Assembly (NCBI GenBank): GCA_029884455.1
Contig: JAOUHU010000007.1
Location: forward strand, 24,780-88,779
Direction: 5' to 3'
DNA length: 64,000 nt
From: Gammaproteobacteria bacterium
GTDB taxonomy: Bacteria; Pseudomonadota; Gammaproteobacteria; Steroidobacterales; Woeseiaceae
In this document: positions 33,911-42,896 of the stretch, piece by piece
How the letters are laid out: every line of letters starts with the position of its first letter
Position numbering within the stretch: position 1 is the first letter of the stretch
The notes under the pieces: model-generated
What the model was told of the DNA's origin: nothing
The model's database searches: none
What the model saw: only the letters and a program-made list of their open reading frames with translations
Position numbers and translations under genes: made by a program

Positions 33911-35395
33911 CTAACCGACGTAGCGGTAGTATTCGATGCCAAGATCACTGAAGTGGCGCTCGACAGCCATGCCGACATGATCAACGATGAACTCGTTCTT
34001 CGGCAGGTAGTGCAGTCCCTGTGGCAATCTGCCGTCATGTAGCGCTGAGTACTGTTCGAAACTCAGGTCCACAGCGTGGTTCATGATCTCGCCGAAGCCA
34101 ATCGCGCTGGTTGCATCGCGCCAGCGCTCGGCAACGAAAAACGGAATTACTTCGGCCGCGTCACCACTGCCGTATCCCAGGGTGAGCACTTCCTGGCCGG
34201 GTTGCAGGATATTTTCATCCAGCGCCTGCTCGAAGCCGGCGGCCAGCCATGCGGGCAGGGCCGCAGTGTAAAGGTTTCCAAGGTCGAGCATCGTGTCGCT
34301 GCCCAGCGCCAGCTTGTCAAGAATCTCGGCGCGATAATGCCGTGATGCGCGGAATACACGCAACGCTGCCATGGTCAGCGGATAGATTTCATATTCCAGC
34401 CTTTCCGGCGACGCGAGTGTGGATACTTTGGGCTGACTCATCATCTCGGTGCGCAACCGCTCCGGCTCGACGCCTGCTTCATAACAGTACGATGCAAGTT
34501 CAGCGCGGTCTTCGGCGCTTCCCTGGCTAAGCGCGAACAGGTAGGCGACGGCCCAGCCGGTCTCCGGCATACGCCGATAGGGACGATGCATGAAGACAGT
34601 GCGCAACGAGCGCAGGTAGTCGATCGGAACCAGCTTGCGCTTGCGGTACATGTCGTTCAGCGCCTGCAGCGTCTCGTCGATGTAACAGGTCGTCGAGTAC
34701 TTGCCGTTAAATATCGGGAAGTCCTGCACCTGGTGGGTTTCCGACCGGTCCTGGCCGCAGAAGCGCAACATCGGCTTGCGAAAATCCATCACGCGGTAAT
34801 CGGATGCCGAGCCCGAGCCAGGCAAGTCGACCATGACCAGAGCCGGGTCTTCCTCAATCAACATCGCCACAGCACCGGCACCTTGTGTAGGTTCGCCGCT
34901 GCTGCCACGCGCATATTCAGCAATATCGGCACAGACGACTATCGCCTGCCCGCCGGCACCATCCAGTGCGAGATGGCGAATCGCACCCTTCATGGCGTAA
35001 ACGCCGCCGAGACAGGCATGCTTGAATTCGGGAACCTCGCAACTCCTGGCGATAGGCGGTTTGCCGCGCGCATCCAGTGCCTGGTCAACCATGCCTTTGA
35101 CAATGATGGCGCCGGCCGAGTTATCGGTACTTGATTCCGTGCCCAGGCCGAGAAACTTTATGCGCGTCGGATCGACGTCGTATTGGTCTATGAGGCGCAT
35201 CACCGCAGTTGCGGCCATGGTGTACACACTGTGCTCCGGTCCGCGCACCCTGAAGCTACGCCCTACGACTTCGCGGACCTTAGGCCACTGGTCGCCGGTC
35301 CATGCGCACCAATCCTCCAGCCAGACGCGATACGGCGGCACATATGCGGCGAGGCCGCTGATACCGATGCGTTTGCTGGGAAAGCTTGGATTCAT
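33911..35395 (-). CDS. mvaS: Hydroxymethylglutaryl-CoA synthase
   Basis: A 494-residue thiolase-fold enzyme with LGLGTESSTDNSAGA (Glu 87), PEFKHACLGGVYAMKGA (nucleophile Cys 128) and FMHRPYRRMPETGWA (His near 270), the Glu/Cys/His set of HMG-CoA synthase. It condenses acetoacetyl-CoA with acetyl-CoA. It is about 100 residues longer than the Staphylococcus type. It is on the opposite strand from the rest of the pathway, so it must have separate expression. No acetoacetyl-CoA thiolase gene is in the window. Confidence 0.9.
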   Translation of the reverse strand: MNPSFPSKRIGISGLAAYVPPYRVWLEDWCAWTGDQWPKVREVVGRSFRVRGPEHSVYTMAATAVMRLIDQYDVDPTRIKFLGLGTESSTDNSAGAIIVKGMVDQALDARGKPPIARSCEVPEFKHACLGGVYAMKGAIRHLALDGAGGQAIVVCADIAEYARGSSGEPTQGAGAVAMLIEEDPALVMVDLPGSGSASDYRVMDFRKPMLRFCGQDRSETHQVQDFPIFNGKYSTTCYIDETLQALNDMYRKRKLVPIDYLRSLRTVFMHRPYRRMPETGWAVAYLFALSQGSAEDRAELASYCYEAGVEPERLRTEMMSQPKVSTLASPERLEYEIYPLTMAALRVFRASRHYRAEILDKLALGSDTMLDLGNLYTAALPAWLAAGFEQALDENILQPGQEVLTLGYGSGDAAEVIPFFVAERWRDATSAIGFGEIMNHAVDLSFEQYSALHDGRLPQGLHYLPKNEFIVDHVGMAVERHFSDLGIEYYRYVG

Positions 35396-35452
35396 AGGAG
35401 TTTGTTCCTTGGCCCGGCGATTTTAGAGGTCCGGGCGGGCGGTAACAACTGG

Positions 35453-35935
35453 CTACTCGACAATGATAGTTATTACCGAAGAGGCGACAGGTGGCTCGTG
35501 TGGAATATGCAGGTGGTCGCCAAGCAACAACTGTAGCGTATGCTGCCCCGGGGCGAGGGTCAATTCGGCCGAGGTGCTGGCATCGCCGTAATGAATATGC
35601 TGATCATCCTTGGGAATCGGCAAGCCGAGGTCGGGCAAACCGGTATCCACAAGCAGGTGGTGATGACCGGAATTTTCGCCGGCGGTGCCCGCTGCGACAA
35701 GCTGCATGCCCTCGATGCCGAACTCGACTCGCACCGGGCTGCTGACGGTGCTGCCATCGGTCGGTGCGATGAAGTAAACGCGTGCCCCGGCCGGCGCCGG
35801 GCTGCGCGGCATGACGGCCTGTACGGCACTCGTGTCGGTTGGTGTCGCGACAGGTTCTGGCGTCGGCCGATCGCTGCAGGCGCCAAGAACAAAGACCCCG
35901 GTGAGGCCGAGGCAGGCAAGCAATTGGATTTTCAT
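35453..35935 (-). CDS. DUF4399 lipoprotein
   Basis: This 160-residue product has a lipobox ending VLGAC, a Pro/Thr linker, then the DUF4399 core VYFIAPTDGSTVSSPVRVEFGIEGM, GHHHLLVD and HIHYGD...LGDHLHIPH. The many His could bind a metal, but the function is not known. ATG at 35935 has GAGG 9 bases upstream and gives a proper signal peptide; the longer ORF overlaps its neighbour. Confidence 0.88.
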   Translation of the reverse strand: MKIQLLACLGLTGVFVLGACSDRPTPEPVATPTDTSAVQAVMPRSPAPAGARVYFIAPTDGSTVSSPVRVEFGIEGMQLVAAGTAGENSGHHHLLVDTGLPDLGLPIPKDDQHIHYGDASTSAELTLAPGQHTLQLLLGDHLHIPHEPPVASSVITIIVE

Positions 35936-35957
35936 CAAAGGATCCTCAGATAATGGG

Positions 35958-37226
35958 TCAGATCGAGAATGCGGCAATCAGGAACGTGGTCGCTATTATG
36001 ATCGAAAAACCAGTGGTGTAGGCGAAAGCCAGTGGCACGAACTTTAACAGTGTTACAAATCGACTTTGTCCGTAAACTCGGCGCATGGCAATGAAGACGT
36101 AGGACGGAATATACAACGAGGTCGCCACGACCGTTACCGTCGTGGCGATTTCTGTGACCTGCAAAGCTGTTGCCAGCCGCGTAAACAGTATTTCCAGCGT
36201 AAGCAGCAGAAACACGAACGAGTGAAAGTGCACGAAAAACAACAGGTGTTCGACGTAATAGCGGCGTGACAATGGGTATATCGCCTTCATAACCAAGGCC
36301 ATCAGCGGCAATAGTACAATTAACGCGGCCGGCGTGTTATCGAGAACCTTGGCACTCAGGCTCTTGCCCTTGTCGGCTACGACCTGTTTGCACACCTGCT
36401 TCAGGCGCTCGACACTGAGTCTGCGTGCGAGAAAGTCAGGCAGTTCCTCAATGCCGTCTGCCTCAATATCGCAATCTTCCTCGATGGTTTCGTTGTTGCT
36501 GTCGCCAAACGAGACAACCAGGTCCTGGCCTTCTTTAGCTTCGGCCTCGGCAGCAGGTTCGGCCTCGACTGCCGGTTCAAAGAACAGGCCGAATTCCTCG
36601 CGCGGATCAAAGAACGCGACCACGAAAAAGACTACGCTCATCACCAGGTACATGCGAAACGGCGGCATGAACCTCGCGCGCCGGCCCTGCAGGTAATCGC
36701 TTGTCAGGCGGCCGGGCTTCAGCAACAGCGGCGTAATGGTTTTCCAAAGCCGTGAATCGAGCTCGAACAGGTCACCGAACGCGTCGCTGATGAGTTCCCA
36801 GAGGCTGATCAGCCGGCTGCGCGAGCGTTGGCCACAATGGCCACAATACTGGCCGCGCAGGTGTGTTCCGCAGTTCAGGCAGTTTGGTGCATCACTGGGA
36901 GGAAAGTCGTGCGTCAAATCCTCGCGCAACACCCGCGCGCTGACGGTAGCCGAATTGGCACAGTGGCTGGCTATGAAACTCTCGATTGCTGTGCCGGAGT
37001 CAGCCAGAAAAGCATCCAGCGCCTCGTCACTGGCAAATCGGTATTCGCAAATACGGCCTGCGCGACCTTCGTCGTCATGCGCAATCGGAAATGTGGTGCA
37101 CTGGGCCACGGCCGGCGCAAGTCGTGCCGCCTCGACATGAACGTGGAGCCACTGCTCGCAGACCGCAACATCGTTGCGGTCTACGAATAGTGTCACTTCA
37201 TAGACGGGTCCCGGTGTTGTCGGCAT
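35958..37226 (-). CDS. DUF4286/DUF3667 fusion membrane protein
   Basis: A 422-residue protein. Residues about 1-105 resemble DUF4286 (YEVTLFVDRNDVAVCEQWLHVHV). Then a zinc ribbon CLNCGTHLRGQYCGHCGQ and the DUF3667 segment (DLFELDSRLWKTITPLLLKPGRL, YLQGRRARFMPPFRMYLVMS), followed by at least four membrane helices with an acidic loop (EAEPAAEAEAKEG, EEDCDIEADGIEEL) between the first and second. The role is unknown. It starts 3 bases after fadE stops. Confidence 0.85.
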   Translation of the reverse strand: MPTTPGPVYEVTLFVDRNDVAVCEQWLHVHVEAARLAPAVAQCTTFPIAHDDEGRAGRICEYRFASDEALDAFLADSGTAIESFIASHCANSATVSARVLREDLTHDFPPSDAPNCLNCGTHLRGQYCGHCGQRSRSRLISLWELISDAFGDLFELDSRLWKTITPLLLKPGRLTSDYLQGRRARFMPPFRMYLVMSVVFFVVAFFDPREEFGLFFEPAVEAEPAAEAEAKEGQDLVVSFGDSNNETIEEDCDIEADGIEELPDFLARRLSVERLKQVCKQVVADKGKSLSAKVLDNTPAALIVLLPLMALVMKAIYPLSRRYYVEHLLFFVHFHSFVFLLLTLEILFTRLATALQVTEIATTVTVVATSLYIPSYVFIAMRRVYGQSRFVTLLKFVPLAFAYTTGFSIIIATTFLIAAFSI

Positions 37227-37229
37227 TTT

Positions 37230-39725
37230 TCATCGCTTGCTGGGGATTTTTTTCTTGCGCGTTATTTTTTTCGTACTTGTGCGAACCAGATCCTCGGGCA
37301 AAAAATCGTCAACGTCGAGCAGGCTGCGCACCTTGTCCTGGTAGCTCTGCAGGTTCGCCGCTTCACTGTTGCTGATTATTCCCGCCTGCAAAGCAGCTGT
37401 TATCTGCTCGGCCAGGGATTCCGCCTTGATCGAACCATCCTTCAGCGCCTGACGCAGCCGTTTTTCCAGCGGTGCAAGCTGCTCCGACAAGAGCAAGGCT
37501 TGCTGCAGCAGACCCAGCGGGTTGCCGGGCTCGATGCTGGTATAGGCCTGCTGGCTCAACCGTTCGCGCGCCTCGCCCGACGTCGACATAAGCTCCACGA
37601 CTTTTTGTGCGATCTCGTCGGATGGCGCGGAGTAGGTTCGGCCCCGCGGAAAGATGCACATTCTGAGCAAAGCGGCGGCCCAGCGATTCGGCAGGTTGCG
37701 CAGAAATGCGTGCAGTGACTCCTGCGCCTGGTACATCAGAGTGCGTATCGACCACTCAACCAAAGGCAGGTCCGTAGCCCTTCGGCCCTGATTCTCGAAA
37801 TGCTTGAGAACCGTGGACGCCAGGTACATCGAACTCAGCACATCACCAAGTCGCGCCGACAGCAATTCACGCTTCTTCAGCGCGCCGCCCAGCGTGAGCA
37901 TCGCAAAATCCGAAGCCAGCGCAAACGCGGCGCTGTAACGATTGATATTCTGATAAAAGCGTCGTGTCGGCGTATTCAGTGGCACCCGGCTGAATTTTGC
38001 GTGTGTCAGCGCAAGAAACAGCGAACGCGCCGCATTGCTGATGCCGTAACCAATGTGACCAAATAGCGCGTCATCAAATTCAATCAGGCCCTGTTCGGTG
38101 TCTTCCTCTGCTGCGGCGCGCAGCTCGCGTAACACGAACGGATGACAGCGAATTGCGCCCTGGCCGTAAATAATCAGGCTGCGCGTCAGTATGTTGGCAC
38201 CTTCTACCGTGATCGCGATTGGCGTCGCCATGTAGCTGCGGCCAATGTAGTTTTTTGGCCCGAGCATAATGGCCTTGCCACCATGAACGTCCATCGCGTC
38301 ATTAGCTACCTTGCGACCCAGCTCGGTGCAGTGGTATTTAAGAATTGCTGACGGCACCGCCGGTTTCTCACCCTGGTCAATCGCGCCCGAGGTAACTGAA
38401 ACTGCGGCGTTCATGATGTAGGTATAACCGGCGATGCGCGTTAATGCTTCGCCGACACCTTCAAAATTGGCAATCGAGGTGTTGAACTGCTTGCGTATGC
38501 GCGCATAGGCACCACTCGCGTACGCAGCTGCCTGCCCACCGCCGCTTGCGGTTGACGGCAAGGTAATAGCGCGGCCAACCGACAGCAGCTCTACTAGCAT
38601 CTTCCAGCCTTTGCCGGCCATTGCCTGTCCGCCGATAATGTAGTCAAGCGGCACGAAAACATCCTTGCCCGAGGTCGGTCCGTTCTGAAATGCGATCGAC
38701 ATCGGGTAATGGCGCCGGCCCACGGTCACGCCCGGTGTGTTCGTCGGGATCAGTGCAGCGGTAATGCCATACTCGACACGATCACCAATCAGATGGTCCG
38801 GATCGTACAGTTTGAATGCCAGCCCCAGTACTGTCGCCACCGGTGCAAGCGTGATGTAACGCTTGTTCCAGTTTAGGCGTATACCGAGAATTTGTTCGCC
38901 ATTCCAGTTGCCCTCGCAGACGACGCCATTGTCAACGAGTGCGGCAGCGTCCGAACCTGCTTCAGGTGAGGTCAGTGCGAAACAAGGAATCTCGGTGCCG
39001 GCCGCCAGCCCGGGCAGGTAGCGTTGTTTCTGCTCGTCACTGCCATAGTGCAACAACAGCTCGGCCGGGCCCAGCGAGTTGGGCACGCCGACAGTCGACG
39101 ATGCCGTTGGGCTGCGGCTTGCCAGCTTGGTTATGACCATCGCGTTTGCGTAAGCGGAGAACTCGAGGCCGCCATACTGCTTCGGAATAATCATCGCGAA
39201 AAAACGATGCTTGATGATGAAGGCCCAGACTTTCTCCGGCATGTCGACGCGGTTGTGACAGACATCCCAGTCATCCAGCATGGCGCAGAGCTTTTCGCAG
39301 GGCCCGTCAAGGAACGCCTGCTCCTCGGCGGACAACTTCGGTGCCGGGAAAGACATCAACCGGTCCCAGTCGGGCATGCCGGAAAACAGCTCGCCATCCC
39401 ACCAGACATTGCCGGCTTCCAACGCCTCGCGTTCCGTGTCCGACATAGACGGCAGCATTGTCCGGTAAATATTCAGTAATGGCCGCGTGATTTTTTCCCG
39501 CCGCAGTTCGACAAGGTTTGGCACGATCAGGACCGCCAGCAACAGCCATGAGATCAACATCCAGACCCAGAAGCCGCTCCCGGCCACCGTGTACGCTGTG
39601 TAAGCAGCGACCGCGACGGCGGCCGCGATGGTCGAGGTGCGCAGATCGATTCGTTGATAAGCGAGGTAAATAGCCCCGCCGAAGAACAGCGACAGCCAGG
39701 CGAGACTGATGAGCAGGCCGGACAT
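37230..39725 (-). CDS. fadE: Acyl-CoA dehydrogenase FadE
   Basis: An 831-residue FadE: two N-terminal membrane helices, an acyl-CoA dehydrogenase core (about 90-520; CFALTSPEAGSDAAAL, DVHGGKAIMLGPKN, AITVEGANILTRSLIIYGQGA) and the long C-terminal extension typical of gammaproteobacterial FadE, ending in a basic tail (KKITRKKKIPSKR). It performs the first step of fatty acid beta-oxidation. Its ATG shares one base with the mdh stop (TGATG). Confidence 0.94.
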   Translation of the reverse strand: MSGLLISLAWLSLFFGGAIYLAYQRIDLRTSTIAAAVAVAAYTAYTVAGSGFWVWMLISWLLLAVLIVPNLVELRREKITRPLLNIYRTMLPSMSDTEREALEAGNVWWDGELFSGMPDWDRLMSFPAPKLSAEEQAFLDGPCEKLCAMLDDWDVCHNRVDMPEKVWAFIIKHRFFAMIIPKQYGGLEFSAYANAMVITKLASRSPTASSTVGVPNSLGPAELLLHYGSDEQKQRYLPGLAAGTEIPCFALTSPEAGSDAAALVDNGVVCEGNWNGEQILGIRLNWNKRYITLAPVATVLGLAFKLYDPDHLIGDRVEYGITAALIPTNTPGVTVGRRHYPMSIAFQNGPTSGKDVFVPLDYIIGGQAMAGKGWKMLVELLSVGRAITLPSTASGGGQAAAYASGAYARIRKQFNTSIANFEGVGEALTRIAGYTYIMNAAVSVTSGAIDQGEKPAVPSAILKYHCTELGRKVANDAMDVHGGKAIMLGPKNYIGRSYMATPIAITVEGANILTRSLIIYGQGAIRCHPFVLRELRAAAEEDTEQGLIEFDDALFGHIGYGISNAARSLFLALTHAKFSRVPLNTPTRRFYQNINRYSAAFALASDFAMLTLGGALKKRELLSARLGDVLSSMYLASTVLKHFENQGRRATDLPLVEWSIRTLMYQAQESLHAFLRNLPNRWAAALLRMCIFPRGRTYSAPSDEIAQKVVELMSTSGEARERLSQQAYTSIEPGNPLGLLQQALLLSEQLAPLEKRLRQALKDGSIKAESLAEQITAALQAGIISNSEAANLQSYQDKVRSLLDVDDFLPEDLVRTSTKKITRKKKIPSKR

Positions 39726-40702
39726 CAGAGCAAGGATTCAATCGCCGCGCGTTCTTCGCGAAGCTCGGTTTCCGTCGCCCGCATTCGGGCGCGGCTAAAA
39801 TCACTGATCGAAAGGTCTTGAACGATTTCATAATTACCGCCGCGACATCGCACCGGGTACGAATAGACGATGCCCGGTGCTATGCCGTAGCTGCCGTCCG
39901 CCGGAATAGCCATGCTGACCCAGTCGTTCGCGGGCGTGCCCAATGCCCAGTCATGCATGTGGTCAATTGCGGCCGATGCTGCGGACGCCGCCGAAGACGC
40001 CCCACGGGCCTTAATAATAGCTGCGCCACGTTGCTGAACCACGGGTATGAACTCGCCCGTAAGCCACTCCGGATCAACCAGGCTGGTGGCGGGCACGCCG
40101 GCGACGGTTGCATGATCGATGTCGGGATACTGGGTCGCAGAATGATTGCCCCAGATGGTCATACAACGTATGTCGGCGCTGTGCTTGCCGGTTTTCTTCG
40201 CCAGCTGCGCAGTAGCGCGATTATGGTCCAGCCGGGTCATCGCGGTGAAATTCCTGGCAGCAATGTCCGGCGCGTTGCTGCTGGCTATTAACGCATTGGT
40301 ATTTGCCGGGTTGCCAACCACCAGCACTCGAATATCCCGATTGGCGTGAGCATTGATCGCTTTGCCCTGCACGGAAAAAATCTGCGCATTTGCCTCCAGC
40401 AGGTCCTTACGCTCCATGCCTGGTCCGCGCGGCCTGGCGCCGACCAGCAGCGCATAGTCGCTATTCATGAACGCTATGTCCGGTTTGTCGGTAGCCACGA
40501 TACCGGCCAGGGTCGCAAAGGCGCAATCATCAAGTTCCATCACAACACCCTGCAAGGCAGGTAAAGCTGGCGAAATTTCCAGCAGCTGCAATATAACGGG
40601 CTGGTCCGCACCGAGCATCTGACCGGACGCAATGCGAAATGCGAGTTGATAGCCAATCTGGCCTGCTGCGCCCGTAATCGTGACGCGGACTGGTGACTTC
40701 AT
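39725..40702 (-). CDS. mdh: Malate dehydrogenase
   Basis: A 325-residue NAD-dependent dehydrogenase of the type 2 (cytosolic-like) family: Rossmann loop [15 protein letters not shown], substrate loop [37 protein letters not shown] and the catalytic-His segment [17 protein letters not shown] cycle enzyme. SD AGGA lies before the ATG and a TAAAAT -10 near 40753-40758. Confidence 0.95.
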   Translation of the reverse strand: MKSPVRVTITGAAGQIGYQLAFRIASGQMLGADQPVILQLLEISPALPALQGVVMELDDCAFATLAGIVATDKPDIAFMNSDYALLVGARPRGPGMERKDLLEANAQIFSVQGKAINAHANRDIRVLVVGNPANTNALIASSNAPDIAARNFTAMTRLDHNRATAQLAKKTGKHSADIRCMTIWGNHSATQYPDIDHATVAGVPATSLVDPEWLTGEFIPVVQQRGAAIIKARGASSAASAASAAIDHMHDWALGTPANDWVSMAIPADGSYGIAPGIVYSYPVRCRGGNYEIVQDLSISDFSRARMRATETELREERAAIESLL

Positions 40703-40762
40703 TTTCAGGTTCCTGGAGAGCGGTTAATGTGTGTGAGATTGGGGGCCGCAATTTTAGCATCA

Positions 40763-41455
40763 TCACGGCAGCTTGAACTCCGGAAAAACCGCTACAAGGG
40801 ATTTGCGTTCAAGGGCCGCCGCCTCTTGATCGCCGGTTTCCTCGAGCTCCAAGATGCATTGCAGCCAACTCTCCGGATTGGTGCGCGACTCTTCCGGACA
40901 TGCAGACGAGTTCGCACGCTGCTCCACGTTTGTGCCATTCTGCAATCGCGCCATCTCCTCGGTTTGTCGCAGCGCAGTGCTATGCCCGCTTTTTAACTCG
41001 AAGCTCGCCGCCACCTCATCCTGCAAGCCGTGCGGAGCCGGGGCAGCGAGCTCCGCTTGCTCGTGCAATGAACTAGTGCTGCCAGCCGCAGATTCGAGTT
41101 TTTCGGCCGGTGTTGCGACCGCCGGCGCGAACTGTTTTGCGAATGGCCGCTCGGCCGCAGGCATATCGGATTCCGACTGGTCGGCGGAGGGCAGAGCAGG
41201 TGATTGCGGACTGCCGGTGATTTCGTCCGGTGCCGGAACACGCGTAAGTTGCAATGTAATAGCCAGGCAAAGCGCGACCGTCGCGGCCCAGGCCAACGGC
41301 CGGGTCCAGCTGATCGATCGCGCATAGTCGGCATGTTCGGCATGATTCGCCGCCATGCGCAGTACCTGTTGGTCGAGGTGTGCCGGAGTCCGTTCATTGG
41401 CCACTCTGCGGTAGCCTGCACTAACAGCCTCGTCCTGTAGTCTCTCGTCCGTCAT
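40763..41455 (-). CDS. Putative membrane anti-sigma factor
   Basis: A 230-residue single-pass protein: a cytoplasmic N-terminus of about 48 residues (LDQQVLRMAANHAEHADYAR), one helix (PLAWAATVALCLAITLQL, about 53-70), and a low-complexity Pro/Ser/Glu-rich exterior. I recognise no conserved domain. It follows an ECF sigma gene with a 4-base overlap, the usual place for an anti-sigma factor, so that role is inferred from context. Confidence 0.65.
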   Translation of the reverse strand: MTDERLQDEAVSAGYRRVANERTPAHLDQQVLRMAANHAEHADYARSISWTRPLAWAATVALCLAITLQLTRVPAPDEITGSPQSPALPSADQSESDMPAAERPFAKQFAPAVATPAEKLESAAGSTSSLHEQAELAAPAPHGLQDEVAASFELKSGHSTALRQTEEMARLQNGTNVEQRANSSACPEESRTNPESWLQCILELEETGDQEAAALERKSLVAVFPEFKLP

Positions 41456-42012
41456 GCTGTCTCCGCCGCCGGTTCATCGATTGCCATGCGCAATTTGTGC
41501 ACCGCGTAGCGCAGCCGGCTTTTGATGGTTTCACGGTTGCTGCCTGTAATCAGGGCGATTTCATCGAGGTTCAGGCCGGCTTCTTCACGTAACAGGAAAA
41601 CGTCGCGTTGTTCGTCCGGCAAATCGCGCAGCGCAAGTTCGAGTCGTTCACGCGCCAGGCTGCGTTCCACTTGTACCTCGGGTAAATCGGCAGGATCGAT
41701 GTACTGGTCCGGTTCGAAGTCGTTGCCGTGAATGTGCCGTTTGTTGCGCCGGTGGTGATCGACAAAGCAGTTGTGCGCCACCCGAAACAAAAAAGTCGTA
41801 AATTTCGCCGTAGGCTGGTAACGATCTGCGGCCTTGATGATCTTGCCCCATACGTCCTGAAATATGTCGTCCGCATTGTCACGATGACGACACAGCCGCA
41901 AAAGGTATCGGTACAGGGCATCGTTATGGCGGCGATACAGAATCTCGAAAGCAGCCACATCACCGTTTCGGTAACGGAGCAGCAGGGTACTGTCGTCGGC
42001 GGCTCGATCCAT
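41452..42012 (-). CDS. ECF-type RNA polymerase sigma factor
   Basis: A 186-residue sigma-70 family protein with region 2 (FEILYRRHNDALYRYLLRL, DADDIFQDVW-like NADDIFQDVWGKII) and region 4 (LPDEQRDVFLLREEAGLNLDEIALITGSNRETIKSRL). ECF sigma factors direct RNA polymerase to stress or envelope regulons. ATG at 42012 gives the normal family N-terminus; an ATG at 42090 would add 26 residues. It overlaps the putative anti-sigma gene by 4 bases. Confidence 0.88.
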   Translation of the reverse strand: MDRAADDSTLLLRYRNGDVAAFEILYRRHNDALYRYLLRLCRHRDNADDIFQDVWGKIIKAADRYQPTAKFTTFLFRVAHNCFVDHHRRNKRHIHGNDFEPDQYIDPADLPEVQVERSLARERLELALRDLPDEQRDVFLLREEAGLNLDEIALITGSNRETIKSRLRYAVHKLRMAIDEPAAETA

Positions 42013-42207
42013 GACCCGAGCATAGGTTAGGGGCGCTTCGCGGGAAAGCAGCAGCAAGCCCGGCTGAATGCTCTGCGCGCCAGCCATCATCTCGCGCGTA
42101 TCCTATAAGATATTGATTTCATGAGATAAAAGAACCGGATTTGAAAATGTCCCTGCCAAGTCAAACGAAGCGCCGCCGCTGCCGGGGTTAAGTGATGACA
42201 ATAGTAC

Positions 42208-42235
42208 TTGCAAGATTGAATTTTAGTGTTATAGT
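42208..42235 (+). promoter_or_regulatory. Promoter of the peptide-GntR-ABC operon
   Basis: TTGCAA (42208-42213), a 16-base spacer and TATAGT (42230-42235): the best sigma-70-like promoter in this part of the window. The predicted start, near 42242, lies inside the right arm of the operator. The region back to the sigma gene at 42012 otherwise shows nothing coding. Confidence 0.75.
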
Positions 42236-42247
42236 CAACTATAACAC
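42226..42247. promoter_or_regulatory. Palindromic operator overlapping the -10
   Basis: Perfect 9-bp arms GTGTTATAG (42226-42234) and CTATAACAC (42239-42247) separated by TCAA. It covers the -10 and the predicted start. The half-site resembles GTnTA-type GntR operators, and a YtrA-type GntR gene lies in the same operon, so autorepression is the likely mechanism (inference). Confidence 0.75.
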
Positions 42248-42282
42248 CAATTCACCTGGAACAGCACCAAGGAGTAGCCGTC

Positions 42283-42447
42283 GTGAAAGCCGTTGTATTT
42301 CGCAAGCTGAACAACATTTTCAGTCTCTCGATTCTGGCATTGATGGCAGTGGCCTTAATTGCAGGGCAGGCGAAGCTACCCCAAGAGGCGGCCGGCAGCG
42401 GGGAATTCTATCTGCAAATTACCAGTATCCGTCACAACGATGAGTAG
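42283..42447 (+). CDS. Small exported peptide upstream of gntR
   Basis: A 54-residue ORF starting with GTG, preceded by AGGAG at 42270-42274. It encodes a signal-peptide-like segment (basic MKAVVFRKLNN, hydrophobic IFSLSILALMAVALIAG, cleavage site GQA) and a mature part of about 24 residues (KLPQEAAGSGEFYLQITSIR, then HNDE). It is the first gene after the strong promoter and is followed by a terminator. I do not recognise it. It could be an exported peptide handled by the downstream ABC transporter or a leader peptide; neither is shown. Confidence 0.65.
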   Translation: MKAVVFRKLNNIFSLSILALMAVALIAGQAKLPQEAAGSGEFYLQITSIRHNDE

Positions 42448-42466
42448 AGTAGCGACGGATTTTTTT

Positions 42467-42495
42467 GCGCCGGCCATGTTGGCCGGCGCTTTTTT
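42467..42495 (+). terminator. Intrinsic terminator between the peptide gene and gntR
   Basis: Perfect 10-bp arms GCGCCGGCCA (42467-42476) and TGGCCGGCGC (42480-42489), 3-base loop, then six T. It lies inside the operon, 15 bases before the gntR ATG, so it should make the peptide mRNA much more abundant than the regulator/transporter mRNA, or act as an attenuator. Confidence 0.88.
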
Positions 42496-42509
42496 GAAAC
42501 GGATGCGGC

Positions 42510-42896
42510 ATGAACCCGAAATGGAGTGACGACCTGCCGATTTATCGGCAATTGCGCGACCGGGTTGTCGCGATGATCCTTGAAGGCGTTCTCGGAGACG
42601 GCGACGCGCTGCCTTCGGTGCGTAATGTCGCCGCGGAGTATCGACTTAATCCGCTGACCGTGCTGAAAGGCTACCAGGAGCTCGTCGACGAAGGTCTGGT
42701 AGAAAAGAAACGCGGCCGCGGCATGTTCGTGACGGGCGGCGCTCGCGATCGCCTGCTCAGAGATGAACGTGACCGTTTCCTCGAAAAGGAATGGCCGCAT
42801 ATTGTCGCCACCATCGAGCGACTAGGTCTGCAAACTGCGGACTTGCTGCAAACAACCAGGAAATCGCCAGGCGGTGCGGGAGGCAAAAGTGACTAG
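42510..42896 (+). CDS. GntR-family regulator, YtrA subfamily
   Basis: A 128-residue regulator: a GntR winged helix (PIYRQLRDRVVAMILEGVLGDG, LPSVRNVAAEYRLNPLTVLKGYQELVDEGLV, KRGRGMFV) and only about 50 residues of C-terminal helices, the short effector/dimer part of the YtrA subfamily. Such regulators commonly repress their own ABC transporter operons. No clear Shine-Dalgarno. The stop overlaps the ATPase start by 8 bases. Confidence 0.9.
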   Translation: MNPKWSDDLPIYRQLRDRVVAMILEGVLGDGDALPSVRNVAAEYRLNPLTVLKGYQELVDEGLVEKKRGRGMFVTGGARDRLLRDERDRFLEKEWPHIVATIERLGLQTADLLQTTRKSPGGAGGKSD

